Assembly (NCBI RefSeq): GCF_030944625.1
Contig: NZ_JAUSXY010000001.1
Coordinates: forward strand, 3,968,001 to 4,032,000
Length of the DNA stretch: 64,000 bases
DNA from: Arthrobacter sp. SLBN-112
Lineage (GTDB): Bacteria > Actinomycetota > Actinomycetes > Actinomycetales > Micrococcaceae
Direction of reading: 5' to 3'
The first letter of the stretch is position 1; every line of letters begins with the position of its first letter. Below, in pieces: positions 46,160-55,037 of this stretch. The notes under the pieces are model-generated. The model did no database searches. It worked only from the letters and a program-made list of their open reading frames with translations, and was not told where the DNA came from. The position numbers and the translations under genes were made by a program.

Positions 46160-48904
46160 CTAGCCCCCGGACCGCCGCGCCGCGCCCGGGTTGGAAGAAA
46201 TTGGGTGCACCCTGCGCCGCCGCCTGCCGGGAGCCCGGATTCCTGGCGGCGCGCCGGTGATCGGGGGCACCTTGACGGGGGTGCTGAAGCGGAACGCGCG
46301 GCGGGCGATGTGGTGGGTATCCGCCCGGCGCCTCACCGGAATAGTGGGGACCTGCTGTGCGGCGCGCGCAAAGAACCACGCCTTGGCGAATTCCACCAAC
46401 ACCAGATAGAGCGCGATCATGCCCAGCAGGGCAAGGAAGAACGGCACGGGAAGTGGATCGAACCCCAAAACGCCCTGCAACGGCGAGAGCGGCAGGAAGA
46501 TGCCCAGCGCCACCACACCCAGCGAAGCCGTGATCAACCCCGCGGACGGCCTGCTCCGCACGAACGGTACGCGCCGGGTGCGGATGGCAAAGATGATCAG
46601 GGTCTGGGTGGCAATGGACTCAATGAACCAGCCGGCCCGAAACTCGCCCGGGACGGCGTCGAACACGAACAGCATCAGGGCGAACGTGGCGAAGTCGAAC
46701 ACCGAACTGATAGGCCCGAACAGGAACATGAACCGCCGGATGAAGGCGATGTTCCAGTGCGAGGGGGCGCGGAGCTGTTCCTTGTCCACGCGGTCACCCG
46801 GGATGGCCAGCTGGCCACTGTCATACAGCAGGTTGTTGAGCAGGATCTGGCCGGGCAGCATGGGCAGGAAGCTCAGCACCACGGATGCCGTGGCCGCGCT
46901 GAACATGTTGCCGAAGTTGCTGGACGTCCCCATCAGCACGTATTTGATGGTGTTCGCGAAGATCCGCCGGCCCTCCATCACCCCTTCAGCCAGGACACCC
47001 AGGTCCTTGTCCAGGAGGACGACGTCGGCGGCGTCCTTCGCGACGTCCGTGGCGCTGTCCACGGAGATGCCAATGTCCGCCTTGTGCAGCGCGAGGGCGT
47101 CGTTGACGCCGTCGCCCATGAATCCGACGGACCCGCCGCTTAGGCGCAGCAAGGCGATGATGCGGGCTTTTTGCTCGGGCGAGACCCGCGCAAAGATGGT
47201 GACCGTACGGGCCGATGCGGCGAGGTCGGCGTCGGACAATGCGTCGATGTCCGCCCCGGTGAGGGTGCCGCCCGAGATGATGTCCAGGTCTGCGCATACT
47301 TTCTCGGCCACCTTGGCGTTGTCTCCGGTGGCGATCTTCACCGAGATGCCCAGTTCCTCCAGCTGGTCCAGGGATTGCCGGGCATTGGCTTTGGGCCGGT
47401 CCAGGAACACCAGGAAACCTGCCAGGGTGAGGCCGCGTTCATCCGCTGGTGTAAGCCTGCTTAGCTCCGCTGCCTGGCGGGTGGCCACGGCCACCACCCG
47501 GGAGCCGGCGTCGAACTGTTGGTCCAGCAGGGCCTGCACGGCCGGCGCGACCGGGCCGCACAGGGCGAGGACATCCTCTGGAGCGCCCTTGGTGACCAGC
47601 TGCGGCGGACCGCCGGCCTCGCGCACCAACACGGTGGTGCGGCGGCGCTGATGGTCGAAGCCGACCATGTCCAGCCGTTCGAAGCGGTCAGGATGGAACC
47701 CGGATGCGCCGGGGCTGTCCCAGAGGGCGGCGTCCAGCGGATTCTGCCCGGCGGAGGTGAGTTTGGCTTCGGTGTAGTCTGCCTCGGTGGCCAGCAGGCC
47801 AAGGGTGAGCAGGGCGTCACCGGAGACGTCCGCGGTGACCGGAACGGCAGCCGTGAAGCTGATTTTGCCCTCGGTGAGGGTGCCGGTCTTGTCTGTGACC
47901 AGGATGTCCATGTCCCCCAGGTCCTCGATGCACACCAGCCGCTTGACCAGGACCTTCCGCTTGGCGAGCTGGCGGGTGCCGGTGGCCAGGGAGGTGCTGA
48001 CGACGGCGGGGAGCAGCTGCGGCGTGATGCCCACCGCGATGGCCAGGGAGAACAGCAACGATTCGATCAGCGGGCGCTGCAGCAGCAGGTTGGCGATGAA
48101 GATCAGCGTGGTGAGTCCGATGGCCACCTGCAGCAGCAGGAAGGAGAACCTCTTGAGCCCCAGCTGGAATTCTGTCTGCGGCTGCCGTTCGCCCAGGCCC
48201 AGGGCGATCCTGCCGAATTCGGCGCGGCCGCCGGTGGCCACCACTACGCCGGTGCAGTTGCCGGACTGGATGACGGTGCCCATGAACGCGCAGGAGGAGA
48301 GATCGGCCAGGGCCGCGCCGGCCTGCACGGCGGCGGGATCCTTGGCGGCGGGCAGGGACTCCCCCGTCAGGATGCTTTCGTCGCAGAGGAGGTTGCCGGT
48401 GGTCAGCAGGCGGATGTCGGCGGGGATGATGGCGCCCAGGGAGAGATGGACGACGTCGCCCGGCACGAGTGCGGTGACGTCCACTTCCGTGGTGGTGCCG
48501 CCACGAAGCACCACGGCGCGGTGGGTGACGCGGTCGTGCAGGGCCTCGGACGCCCGCTCGGCCCGAAACTCGTTGGTGAAACCGAGGCCAACGCTGACCA
48601 GGAGGATCACACCGATCACGATCGAGTTGGTGGCGTCGCCCAGGAACAGGGACAGCCCGGCGGTGATGAGCAGCAGGATCAGGATGGGGCTGGCGAACTG
48701 GCGGCCCAGCACGGCCCACCCGTTGGCCCGGTGGGTGCGGACGGCGTTGGGCCCGATCTCCGCGAGGCGCCGGGCCGCTTCCTCCCCGGTGAGACCTTCC
48801 GGACCGGACCCGAGCCGCGCGAGTGTCTGCTCTGCGGTCAGGCCCGCGGCGTCGGTGATCGGCAGTGGGAGGGAGTCTTGCTCCCGGACGTTGAGCTCTG
48901 TCAT
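46160..48904 (-). CDS. mgtA: Magnesium-translocating P-type ATPase
   Basis: This 914-residue membrane ATPase matches the MgtA/MgtB (P3B) family. Visible elements are the actuator motif DESILTGESLPA, the phosphorylation loop ILVTDKTGTLTEGKI, the nucleotide domain TKGAPEDVLALCGP, the hinge FMGDGVNDALALHKADIGIS, and the helix-4 motif AVGITPQLLPAVV typical of MgtA. NFGNMFSAA and LNNLLYDSGQLAIPGDRVD match MgtA C-terminal helices. It imports Mg2+ at the membrane. A basic C-terminal tail of about 50 residues extends beyond the usual end. The stop lies 65 bases before the DosS-like kinase start, so the two may be co-transcribed. Confidence 0.93.
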   Translation of the reverse strand: MTELNVREQDSLPLPITDAAGLTAEQTLARLGSGPEGLTGEEAARRLAEIGPNAVRTHRANGWAVLGRQFASPILILLLITAGLSLFLGDATNSIVIGVILLVSVGLGFTNEFRAERASEALHDRVTHRAVVLRGGTTTEVDVTALVPGDVVHLSLGAIIPADIRLLTTGNLLCDESILTGESLPAAKDPAAVQAGAALADLSSCAFMGTVIQSGNCTGVVVATGGRAEFGRIALGLGERQPQTEFQLGLKRFSFLLLQVAIGLTTLIFIANLLLQRPLIESLLFSLAIAVGITPQLLPAVVSTSLATGTRQLAKRKVLVKRLVCIEDLGDMDILVTDKTGTLTEGKISFTAAVPVTADVSGDALLTLGLLATEADYTEAKLTSAGQNPLDAALWDSPGASGFHPDRFERLDMVGFDHQRRRTTVLVREAGGPPQLVTKGAPEDVLALCGPVAPAVQALLDQQFDAGSRVVAVATRQAAELSRLTPADERGLTLAGFLVFLDRPKANARQSLDQLEELGISVKIATGDNAKVAEKVCADLDIISGGTLTGADIDALSDADLAASARTVTIFARVSPEQKARIIALLRLSGGSVGFMGDGVNDALALHKADIGISVDSATDVAKDAADVVLLDKDLGVLAEGVMEGRRIFANTIKYVLMGTSSNFGNMFSAATASVVLSFLPMLPGQILLNNLLYDSGQLAIPGDRVDKEQLRAPSHWNIAFIRRFMFLFGPISSVFDFATFALMLFVFDAVPGEFRAGWFIESIATQTLIIFAIRTRRVPFVRSRPSAGLITASLGVVALGIFLPLSPLQGVLGFDPLPVPFFLALLGMIALYLVLVEFAKAWFFARAAQQVPTIPVRRRADTHHIARRAFRFSTPVKVPPITGAPPGIRAPGRRRRRVHPISSNPGAARRSGG

Positions 48905-49041
48905 GCCGGATCCGTTCGAACGTACCGATGTCCTACCGCTACCTTAGGCCAACGGTACGACGACCGTCCCACCACTCGTGGACGCAACCTCAAGGCGCAG
49001 CCCTTACGTCGCAAACCTCGGGAGCCCGGCGCGAGTTTACG

Positions 49042-49723
49042 TCAGCCCGGTGACCCCGGGCTGGTGGCCGTGCCCAGGATGTGGGCGAGCGGAGGGTTCA
49101 GCCGCTGCACGGCGAAGCCGAAGCGCTGGTTGTCCCGGACGGTGAACCCTGCCGCTGTAATTGCGGCCAGCGTGTCCCGGTTGAGGTGGCACCCGCCCAT
49201 GAACCGCCCCCACACCGGGGTCAGCACGTCTTCTGCCGCAGCCAGGAAGGGGTGCACGGACCGGACGTGCTCATAAAAGGCAAGGGTTCCGCCGGGACGC
49301 AGCACGCGGCGGATCTCCGCGAGCACGGCGGCCTGGTCCTTGACGCTGCAGAGTACAAGGCTGGCTACCACGGCGTCGGCGCTGCCGGTTTTTGCGGGGA
49401 TGTTCTCTGCTGCCGCGGCAACCACCGTTACCGGGACGCTTGCCGTGGCGGCCTGTGTCTCAGCGACGGCCCGGAGGTAGTCATCGGGTTCAAGCGCCAG
49501 GACGTGGGTGACGGCGGGAGGGTACAGCGGGAAGGAGGACCCCGGCCCCGGCCCCGATTTCGATGACTGAGCCCTGCAGCCCGGCCAGGACGCGGCGACG
49601 GTGGTCGGCGGCTCCGCGGCGGTCCATTGCGCCCACGGCCCGGGCAAAGGCGCGGGCGAATCGTGGGTGCTGCAGGGAGTCCGGCCCCGTGCCGCCTTCA
49701 GTGCCGCCAGATGCGGGGTCCAT
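49042..49723 (-). pseudogene. SAM-dependent class I methyltransferase, frameshifted
   Basis: The first frame from ATG 49723 (strong GAGGAGG site) reads HPRFARAFARAVGAMDRRGA and GLQGSVIEIGAGAG, the SAM-binding glycine motif. The protein then continues in another frame: SSFPLYPPAVTHVLALEPDD, SADAVVASLVLCSVKDQAAV, EIRRVLRPGGTLAFYEHV and FGFAVQRLNPP, to the stop at 49042. One extra base in a G run of 4 (near 49540) separates the frames. Repaired, it would be about 226 residues, close to UbiE/Methyltransf_11 proteins. Substrate unknown. No other damage is seen. Confidence 0.85.
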
Positions 49724-49876
49724 CCGGATACCTCCTCGGGACTGTCTGGCATTAATCATCGCAGGCGGCCTCCACGAAACTGCACGAACGTAGACATCGT
49801 GCCACCACCTTGGGGGCGATGGTTAGGGTGCGACGCGGTGCACGGGCCTGGCCAGAGGCAACGGCCCCTCTTCTTT

Positions 49877-50536
49877 TCACCCGGCTGCTTGTGGCAGCCA
49901 GGCACTGCGCGCGGCGCGGACGCCGCAGGAATCGGTGGCGGCGTGGGCGATGGACACGGCCAGGAGCGATCCGCTTCGCTGCGCCACCCACCCGTACCCG
50001 GACCCGATCAGTACCGCGCCCAGCAGCACCGGCCAGCGGCCCCGCGGGTGGGGGCGGACAGACAACGGAACCAGATGCCATGCGGTGAATCCGAGGGAGG
50101 GCCAGAGCCAGCCCAATACTGTCCGGCCCGGGAAAACGGCCAGCGGAACGCCGCGCCAGAGGGCTTCCTCAGCCAGGGCGTTGGTGACTCCGATGCCGAC
50201 GGCGGCGAGCACCGCCGTCGGGCCCGCTTTCTTGGCGTTGGGGACCAGTTCCGTGGCGATGGCCCCCGCCGGCGGGACGAGCAGGACGCTCCACAGCAGC
50301 ACCCTGCCTTGCGGTGCGGTGCCGGGCGCCTGCCACAGATCCACCAGCCGACGGCGGCCGGCCACTGCGAGCGCCGCGCTCCAGCACAGTGCCCAGTAGG
50401 CGCCGAGCCCGGCCTGGTAGCCGCGGCGCTTCCCGAAGCGGCGGACCGTGTACCGGAAGACGGGCACCATCAGGACGGGCACCGCCGCGGGCATCACGGC
50501 TGCGGCTGCGCGGCGCCACGTGCCGGCTGGGTTCAT
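49877..50536 (-). CDS. CPBP-family intramembrane metalloprotease
   Basis: This 219-residue membrane protein has about six helices. It has all three CPBP (Abi/CAAX-like) motifs: NALAEEALWRGVPLAVF (EExxxR), FTAWHLVPLSV (FxxxH) and SIAHAATDSCG (HxxxN/D). These bind the catalytic metal in the membrane. Bacterial members process or degrade membrane proteins, and some confer bacteriocin self-immunity; the target is unknown. It is divergent from nothing and follows the GerMN lipoprotein gene by 9 bases on the same strand, so the two likely form an operon. Confidence 0.88.
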   Translation of the reverse strand: MNPAGTWRRAAAAVMPAAVPVLMVPVFRYTVRRFGKRRGYQAGLGAYWALCWSAALAVAGRRRLVDLWQAPGTAPQGRVLLWSVLLVPPAGAIATELVPNAKKAGPTAVLAAVGIGVTNALAEEALWRGVPLAVFPGRTVLGWLWPSLGFTAWHLVPLSVRPHPRGRWPVLLGAVLIGSGYGWVAQRSGSLLAVSIAHAATDSCGVRAARSAWLPQAAG

Positions 50537-50545
50537 CGCGGGGCC

Positions 50546-51253
50546 CTACTTAAGGCTGAGGACGTCGTCGATGGGGCGGCCGTTGACGAAAACCTGGGCA
50601 CTGGTGGCACCGGATGCGGCCATGGCGGTGTACTCCAGTTGGGCCTTCGCGCGGGGGATGTCGCACACGCCGCCCAGCATGAACTGGCCGGTCAGCCAGA
50701 TGGTAATGGTGCTGCCATCGAGCTCACCGGCAACGTAGGTGAGGCTCGACTGGTACAGCACATTGATCAGCCCGGACTGGCCTATGTCGCGGCTCTTGTT
50801 CGCGAGCAGGGTCCCCACGCTGGGGCCCACCTGGTCCGTGAAACGGACCGGGGCGGTGGTGGTGGCCACCAGGCTGTCGCCGCAGCCGATCGCGGGTCCG
50901 GAGACGCCGTTGTCACCGACAGCCACGTAGTAAACGGTCAGCGGTCCTGTCTGCTCGGGGAGGCCGGTGGGCGAGGGTTCCCCGGTGGCCGTCGGGCTTG
51001 CAGGGGCGGACGACGGCGGGGCGGCAGCGGTGGTTGTTGGCGCGGCTGCCGTGGTGGTGGGCGTGGTCGTGGCCGCCGTCGTGCCGGGCGCGGCGGAAGG
51101 GCTTGCCGTGGCACTCGAGCTGGGGCCCGTCGTCGCGCTTGGTGCCGCTGAGCTGGTAGTGGGGGCCGGGGCCGGCGGCCCGAAGCACCCTGTCAGCATA
51201 ATCGCGGCGCCAAGGCCCAGAACGCTGAATACCGAAAGCCCGGACCTGGCCAT
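50546..51253 (-). CDS. GerMN-domain lipoprotein
   Basis: This 235-residue exported protein has a lipobox IMLTGCFGP at about residues 18-26. A long Ser/Thr/Pro/Ala linker follows to about residue 100. The GerMN domain comes last: GPLTVYYVAVGDNGVSGPAI, VGTLLANKSRDIGQSGLINV and the closing TSAQVFVNGRPIDDVLSL. GerMN proteins sit at the cell envelope in actinobacteria, for example next to MtrAB. The low-complexity linker would span the cell wall. A DosR-box-like palindrome lies about 75 bases upstream, so hypoxia or redox control is possible. Confidence 0.82.
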   Translation of the reverse strand: MARSGLSVFSVLGLGAAIMLTGCFGPPAPAPTTSSAAPSATTGPSSSATASPSAAPGTTAATTTPTTTAAAPTTTAAAPPSSAPASPTATGEPSPTGLPEQTGPLTVYYVAVGDNGVSGPAIGCGDSLVATTTAPVRFTDQVGPSVGTLLANKSRDIGQSGLINVLYQSSLTYVAGELDGSTITIWLTGQFMLGGVCDIPRAKAQLEYTAMAASGATSAQVFVNGRPIDDVLSLK

Positions 51254-51324
51254 GATGCCCCCTCAAACGCGGTGCCCGCGGTCGCGGGACCCACTTTCAC
51301 GGTACGCCCGGGGGTTATTCCAGA

Positions 51325-51344
51325 ACAGGGACTAAAGTCCGAGT
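51325..51344 (-). promoter_or_regulatory. DosR-box-like palindrome upstream of the GerMN lipoprotein operon
   Basis: GGGACTAAAGTCC at 51328-51340 matches the DosR consensus core GGGACTWWAGTCCC at 13 of 14 positions (the last C is G). It includes the perfect palindrome GGACT-AA-AGTCC. It lies about 75 bases ahead of the GerMN gene start. Confidence 0.6.
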
Positions 51345-51433
51345 CCCTCGGGTCGGCCCCTCGGGTTGTTCTGCCCATCGCGGGATACGGGCACGTGTGG
51401 AAGCATTCACTGGGGCCGGGTTCAGCGCCCAAC

Positions 51434-52435
51434 CTACGGGGCGGAGCGCGTGCCCGAGTCCGTACTGGACCCCGTGGTGGGAACGAAGTTCCAGTCGAAG
51501 GACCCGTCGCCGTGCAGCGTCAGCCGGAGGAACCCGTGGGTGTCGCTGAACCGCTTCTCGATGTACCTCGGGCTGCTGGTGAACGGGCGTAGATCGACGC
51601 CTCCCGTGGAAACCTGGAACGCTGTCATCCCGTCCGCGACGCACTTGTCAGCGTTGTTCACAGGACAAGACCGTTCGTAGTTGTGCTGCGAGCCGGACAG
51701 GGTCAGCCGGACCCGGTGCTTCCACATCACGTCGATCCAGGGCTTCTGGGCAGCAGCCCTGGTGTGTTCCTCCGTGTCCGAAGTGAAGTACGGCTCGTGG
51801 TACGCCACCGCCAGGTGCTTGCCCGCCGCCCGGGCAGCGCCGAGGTCTCTGTCCAACCACGCCGTTGTAGCCGCAGCCTGCGCCTTGTCGTATCGCCACA
51901 GCGCGGAGGACAGGAACGCGAAGTGCCAGTTTCCGAAGTCCTTCGAGTACGGTTCCCCGCTCGAGAAAAACCGACGTTCCTGGTTGATCGCAGCCTTCTC
52001 CGGAGCCCCGGGGCACTGGCCGTTCATGAACTTCTCCAGGTCTTCGTTGCGGCCGGGTTCCCAGTCATGGTTGGGCCCGGACACCCAGAACAACCTGGGC
52101 ATGGTTCCGCCCCACAGCCGGGCCCAGTAGTTCACGTAGTCGTCGCAATACCCGGTGCTGTACTGGAAGTCCCCGAGCCCCAGGAACGCGTCGATCCCGT
52201 TGTTTTCCACGAGCTTGGTGATCGCTGCACCGTTGCGGCCTGACGGGCTGTCAGGGTCGATGTTGTCGGCCGGGTTCATGTCCCCCACCGCTGCGATATG
52301 GACATCAGGCGCGGGAGCCGCGGGCTCCGGAGGTTTCGGAGGGCTGGTGCAAGCCGCGGTGGAGAGCGCCAGCAGGAACGCGGCAACGGCGGCCACGCGC
52401 CGGAGAGGTTTCTGACGAGGGAGTGCTGGCCACAT
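51434..52435 (-). CDS. Lipoprotein metallophosphoesterase
   Basis: This 333-residue exported calcineurin-like phosphoesterase has a signal with lipobox STAACTSP. Metal-binding motifs are IAAVGDMNP, FLGLGDFQYSTG, VSGPNHDWEPG, VAYHEPYF and LSGSQHNYERSCP; together they form the two-metal site. The C-terminal domain (FQVSTGGVDLRPF, GFLRLTLHGDGSFDWNFVP) is typical of secreted purple-acid-phosphatase-like proteins. It probably hydrolyses phosphate esters outside the cell. Its own promoter should lie upstream of 52435. Confidence 0.88.
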   Translation of the reverse strand: MWPALPRQKPLRRVAAVAAFLLALSTAACTSPPKPPEPAAPAPDVHIAAVGDMNPADNIDPDSPSGRNGAAITKLVENNGIDAFLGLGDFQYSTGYCDDYVNYWARLWGGTMPRLFWVSGPNHDWEPGRNEDLEKFMNGQCPGAPEKAAINQERRFFSSGEPYSKDFGNWHFAFLSSALWRYDKAQAAATTAWLDRDLGAARAAGKHLAVAYHEPYFTSDTEEHTRAAAQKPWIDVMWKHRVRLTLSGSQHNYERSCPVNNADKCVADGMTAFQVSTGGVDLRPFTSSPRYIEKRFSDTHGFLRLTLHGDGSFDWNFVPTTGSSTDSGTRSAP

Positions 52436-52470
52436 CCCATAACCTCTTTCCGTTGTGGGCTGGATGAAGA

Positions 52471-52779
52471 ATGTCAGGAGCGTCGCCTAAAGTAAATGCC
52501 GACGACGTGACGCGCCGAACACGGGAACCGAATGCGGTCCGCAGGGAAGTGGAAACCGACCCGGAAGTAAGCCTGGCGGAGCTGCAGCGCCAGCGGGATG
52601 GGATCGACGCCGAGATGCAGCGGATCAGGGCCAGCAACATCCGCGTTATGACCGCACCGGAGGCCCGGGACCACCTGCAGCAGCTCACCGCCCTGGCCAG
52701 GGACCTGCTGCGCCAACGGCAGCTACGGACCGGCCGGGTTTGCCCGTCACTGGCTTACCCATTTCCCGCCACGGTGTGA
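52471..52779 (+). CDS. Small helical hypothetical protein
   Basis: This is a 102-residue frame. The central part, EVSLAELQRQRDGIDAEMQR then IRASN, and APEARDHLQQLTALARDLL look like a coiled coil or helical hairpin rather than random sequence. The ribosome site is weak and I do not recognise the family, so the call is tentative. It is divergent from the phosphoesterase. Confidence 0.45.
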   Translation: MSGASPKVNADDVTRRTREPNAVRREVETDPEVSLAELQRQRDGIDAEMQRIRASNIRVMTAPEARDHLQQLTALARDLLRQRQLRTGRVCPSLAYPFPATV

Positions 52780-52878
52780 CTTTAGACCCTGTGCGGCCAA
52801 CCAGGAGCCAGCGAGTCTTCTTCCAGGAGATCAATGGATCCCTGGACACCCAAGGCGCGACCCGGAAGGTCCTGAATC

Positions 52879-53331
52879 GTGAATTTCCCACTTTCCAGCA
52901 AAGCACTTTCAGGCGTTCTCATTGCGCTCCTGTTCTTCGACGCTGTGTCATCGTTCGCCGGCGCTGTCATGGCCATTTTCTTCAATGGGGCGGGCGTTCC
53001 ACTCGAAGTCCTTGCCGGAACTTGGTTTCAGTCCTCCTTCCTGGTCCTGGGCCTCATCCTGGGGATAATCCTCGGCGGAACGCATACGGTGGCCGCGATC
53101 GCGATGCTCACACAGCGCCGCTGGGCCCTGCTGGCCTCCGCCGTTGCGGGCTTTGCCATGCTGATCTGGAATTTCACCGAACTCGCCATCATCGGATACT
53201 CGTGGCTGCAGAGCGTGTACTTCGGCTTCGGGGCATTGGAACTCATACTCGTGCTCGCGGTCCTTGGGATTGCGCCCGCAATAGTTTCTCCGCGGCAAGG
53301 ACGCGCCGCACTTGTGAACGGAGCATCATGA
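52879..53331 (+). CDS. Small four-helix membrane protein
   Basis: This 150-residue protein begins MNFPLSSKALSGVLIALLFF and has four hydrophobic segments. AIAMLTQRRWALLASAVAGF lies between helices 2 and 3. A Trp/Glu motif (LIWNFTELAIIGYSWLQS) lies in the third helix. Function unknown. The GTG start has a weak AAGG site. Its stop overlaps the next gene (ATGA), so the two are coupled. Confidence 0.75.
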   Translation: MNFPLSSKALSGVLIALLFFDAVSSFAGAVMAIFFNGAGVPLEVLAGTWFQSSFLVLGLILGIILGGTHTVAAIAMLTQRRWALLASAVAGFAMLIWNFTELAIIGYSWLQSVYFGFGALELILVLAVLGIAPAIVSPRQGRAALVNGAS

Positions 53332-54227
53332 GCCGACACATGCCCAGTCAGGAACCGGACACGGGGAACCGCGAAGGGCTGCCGTTGCTGTGGGCGGTAC
53401 CGTCCTCGGCAGCCGCTGTCCTTGGGTTGGCAGGCAGTGCGATCGGGCTCCTGGCTCCCGAACTGATCTATGGACGGGAAACGCCGGTCCTCTTCAACGC
53501 CTCGATCGCGCAGGACCTGGTTAACCTGTTCCTCGTTGCGCCGATGACTCTGATCCTTGCCACCGTCGCGGCACGGGGGCGGCATCCGTCGTCGTGGCTC
53601 TGCCTGAACGGCTTCCTGGCCTTCACCGCCTACAACTACGCAATCTACGCGTTCTCCGTCCATTTCGGGCCGCTGTTCCTTCTCTGGGTGGCCGTGCTGG
53701 GACTGTCCGTCTTCGCCGCCGCCGGCAGCATGGCATCGATCCTCCGGCCGGACCCGAAAACACTGTTCCGTGGCCAACAAGCGCGCTTCCCCGCCTGGAC
53801 CCTGATCGCGACGTCTGCCCTGTTTACCCTGTTGTGGCTGAGCGAAATTGTTCCGGACCTGTTGGCCGGGAGGCCCTCGACGAGCGCGGCTTACTGGGCA
53901 GTACCCACAAATCCTGTCCACGTTCTTGACTTGGCCCTTTTCCTGCCCGGGGTCTTTGCCAGCGGCATTCTCCTGCTTCGGCGCCGGCGGATCGGCTATG
54001 CGTCGGCTGTTGCCTCGCTCGTCTTCCTCGGAGTGACCTGCTTGCCCATCCTCGTCATTCCGTTCGTCACGCAAGCGCGTGGCGAGGCAGCCACCTGGTT
54101 CATCCTCTTGCCGATCGGGCTCATCGCAGCCACCACCCTCGCAGCGCTGTGGCGGCTTCTCTTGGCCGCGAGACCCGCCCCGGCCGTGGACGGCGCCGTG
54201 ACGGTGGAACCGGTGGCTTCGACCTAG
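53328..54227 (+). CDS. Multi-spanning membrane protein, unknown function
   Basis: This 299-residue protein starts at ATG 53328, overlapping the previous stop. About eight helices are visible, with PLLWAVPSSAAAVLGLAGSA first and AFTAYNYAIYAFSVHFGPLF in the middle. The pattern resembles hypothetical actinobacterial transporters or sensors, but I cannot name a family. Coupled to the preceding small membrane protein, it probably forms a complex with it. Confidence 0.75.
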   Translation: MSRHMPSQEPDTGNREGLPLLWAVPSSAAAVLGLAGSAIGLLAPELIYGRETPVLFNASIAQDLVNLFLVAPMTLILATVAARGRHPSSWLCLNGFLAFTAYNYAIYAFSVHFGPLFLLWVAVLGLSVFAAAGSMASILRPDPKTLFRGQQARFPAWTLIATSALFTLLWLSEIVPDLLAGRPSTSAAYWAVPTNPVHVLDLALFLPGVFASGILLLRRRRIGYASAVASLVFLGVTCLPILVIPFVTQARGEAATWFILLPIGLIAATTLAALWRLLLAARPAPAVDGAVTVEPVAST

Positions 54228-54427
54228 CCGTGTACTCCCGGATTGCCGCGGCGTTCGTCCGAACATGGCGTGCCGGACCACCACGGCAGAGAAGAGAAGT
54301 ATGCTGATCGCGCCCAGAACGTAGCTGGTCGCAAACGTGGTCACACAACTACATACAGGGCAATGTAGAAGGAATCATGACGAGATAGTCGAGGGTCAGA
54401 AGCACGTCCCCCGCCCCTCCTGTTGGG

Positions 54428-54874
54428 TCATGACGTGTCCGGCTTGGCCTCGGCCTCAAGCCTGCGCATTAGCCCCGCCCATATCCTGCGTTCCTGGCGT
54501 CGGCCGAGTGGTCCCACCAGGGGCCAGAACATCCGGAACCATCCCTTGGGGCGTACCTGCCAGTCCCAACTCATAATGGTGGCTTCACGGTCGGGGGTGA
54601 AGCTCAGGCTCCCGGAGGTCTCCATCATCGGGTTGGTAGTCATAGAACTGAGGCGATGCGGACGATCGAACTCGGTCAGCTCCACAAGCATGTCCATACC
54701 GGCGTTTCCCATCCGCGCACGGAACCTTGTGCCCAGCCCGATGGGCTCAGGCGTTAGCAACTCGACGTCGGTCATGGCGGCGTTATAGGAAGGCTCATTG
54801 CGCGAATCCGCGACCACGTCAAAGACCCGCTCTCGCGGCGCCGTTATCCGGATCTTTCCAGTGACATGAACCAC
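54428..54874 (-). CDS. SRPBCC (START-like) family protein
   Basis: This 148-residue protein begins HVTGKIRITAPRERVFDVVA, the typical first strand and helix of the polyketide-cyclase/START-like fold. RNEPSYNAAMTDVELL, LGTRFRARMG and a C-terminal amphipathic helix (GRRQERRIWAGLMRRLEAEA) follow. These proteins bind hydrophobic ligands in a cavity; the ligand is unknown. The GTG start lies after a purine-rich stretch. Convergent with the membrane protein at 53328-54227. Confidence 0.85.
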   Translation of the reverse strand: MVHVTGKIRITAPRERVFDVVADSRNEPSYNAAMTDVELLTPEPIGLGTRFRARMGNAGMDMLVELTEFDRPHRLSSMTTNPMMETSGSLSFTPDREATIMSWDWQVRPKGWFRMFWPLVGPLGRRQERRIWAGLMRRLEAEAKPDTS

Positions 54875-54984
54875 CCCATCACCCTATCCCCCTCCCCTGG
54901 TCCGTTCCAGCGAGGTACCGGTATTGACTCGCATCTCCTTGAGGCTAGGCTGCTAATATCCTGCGCCTCCAGCAAGCCAAGGGC

Positions 54985-55002
54985 CACATGAGGCGACATG
55001 TG
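54985..55002. promoter_or_regulatory. Inverted repeat upstream of the DUF7010-like gene
   Basis: CACATG (54985-54990) and CATGTG (54997-55002) form a perfect 6-base inverted repeat, 36 bases before the GTG start at 55038. Near-identical ATATCCTG-containing segments flank it at about 54956 and 55014. It is a candidate operator. Confidence 0.4.
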
Positions 55003-55037
55003 AAGTCTGCATATCCTGTGCCCCTGGAGGGAGCTCC

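Noticed and set aside
53028..54344. Minus-strand ORF of 438 codons
   Set aside because: Mostly antisense to two coupled membrane-protein genes; only its first 30 residues look protein-like and are listed as a weak finding.
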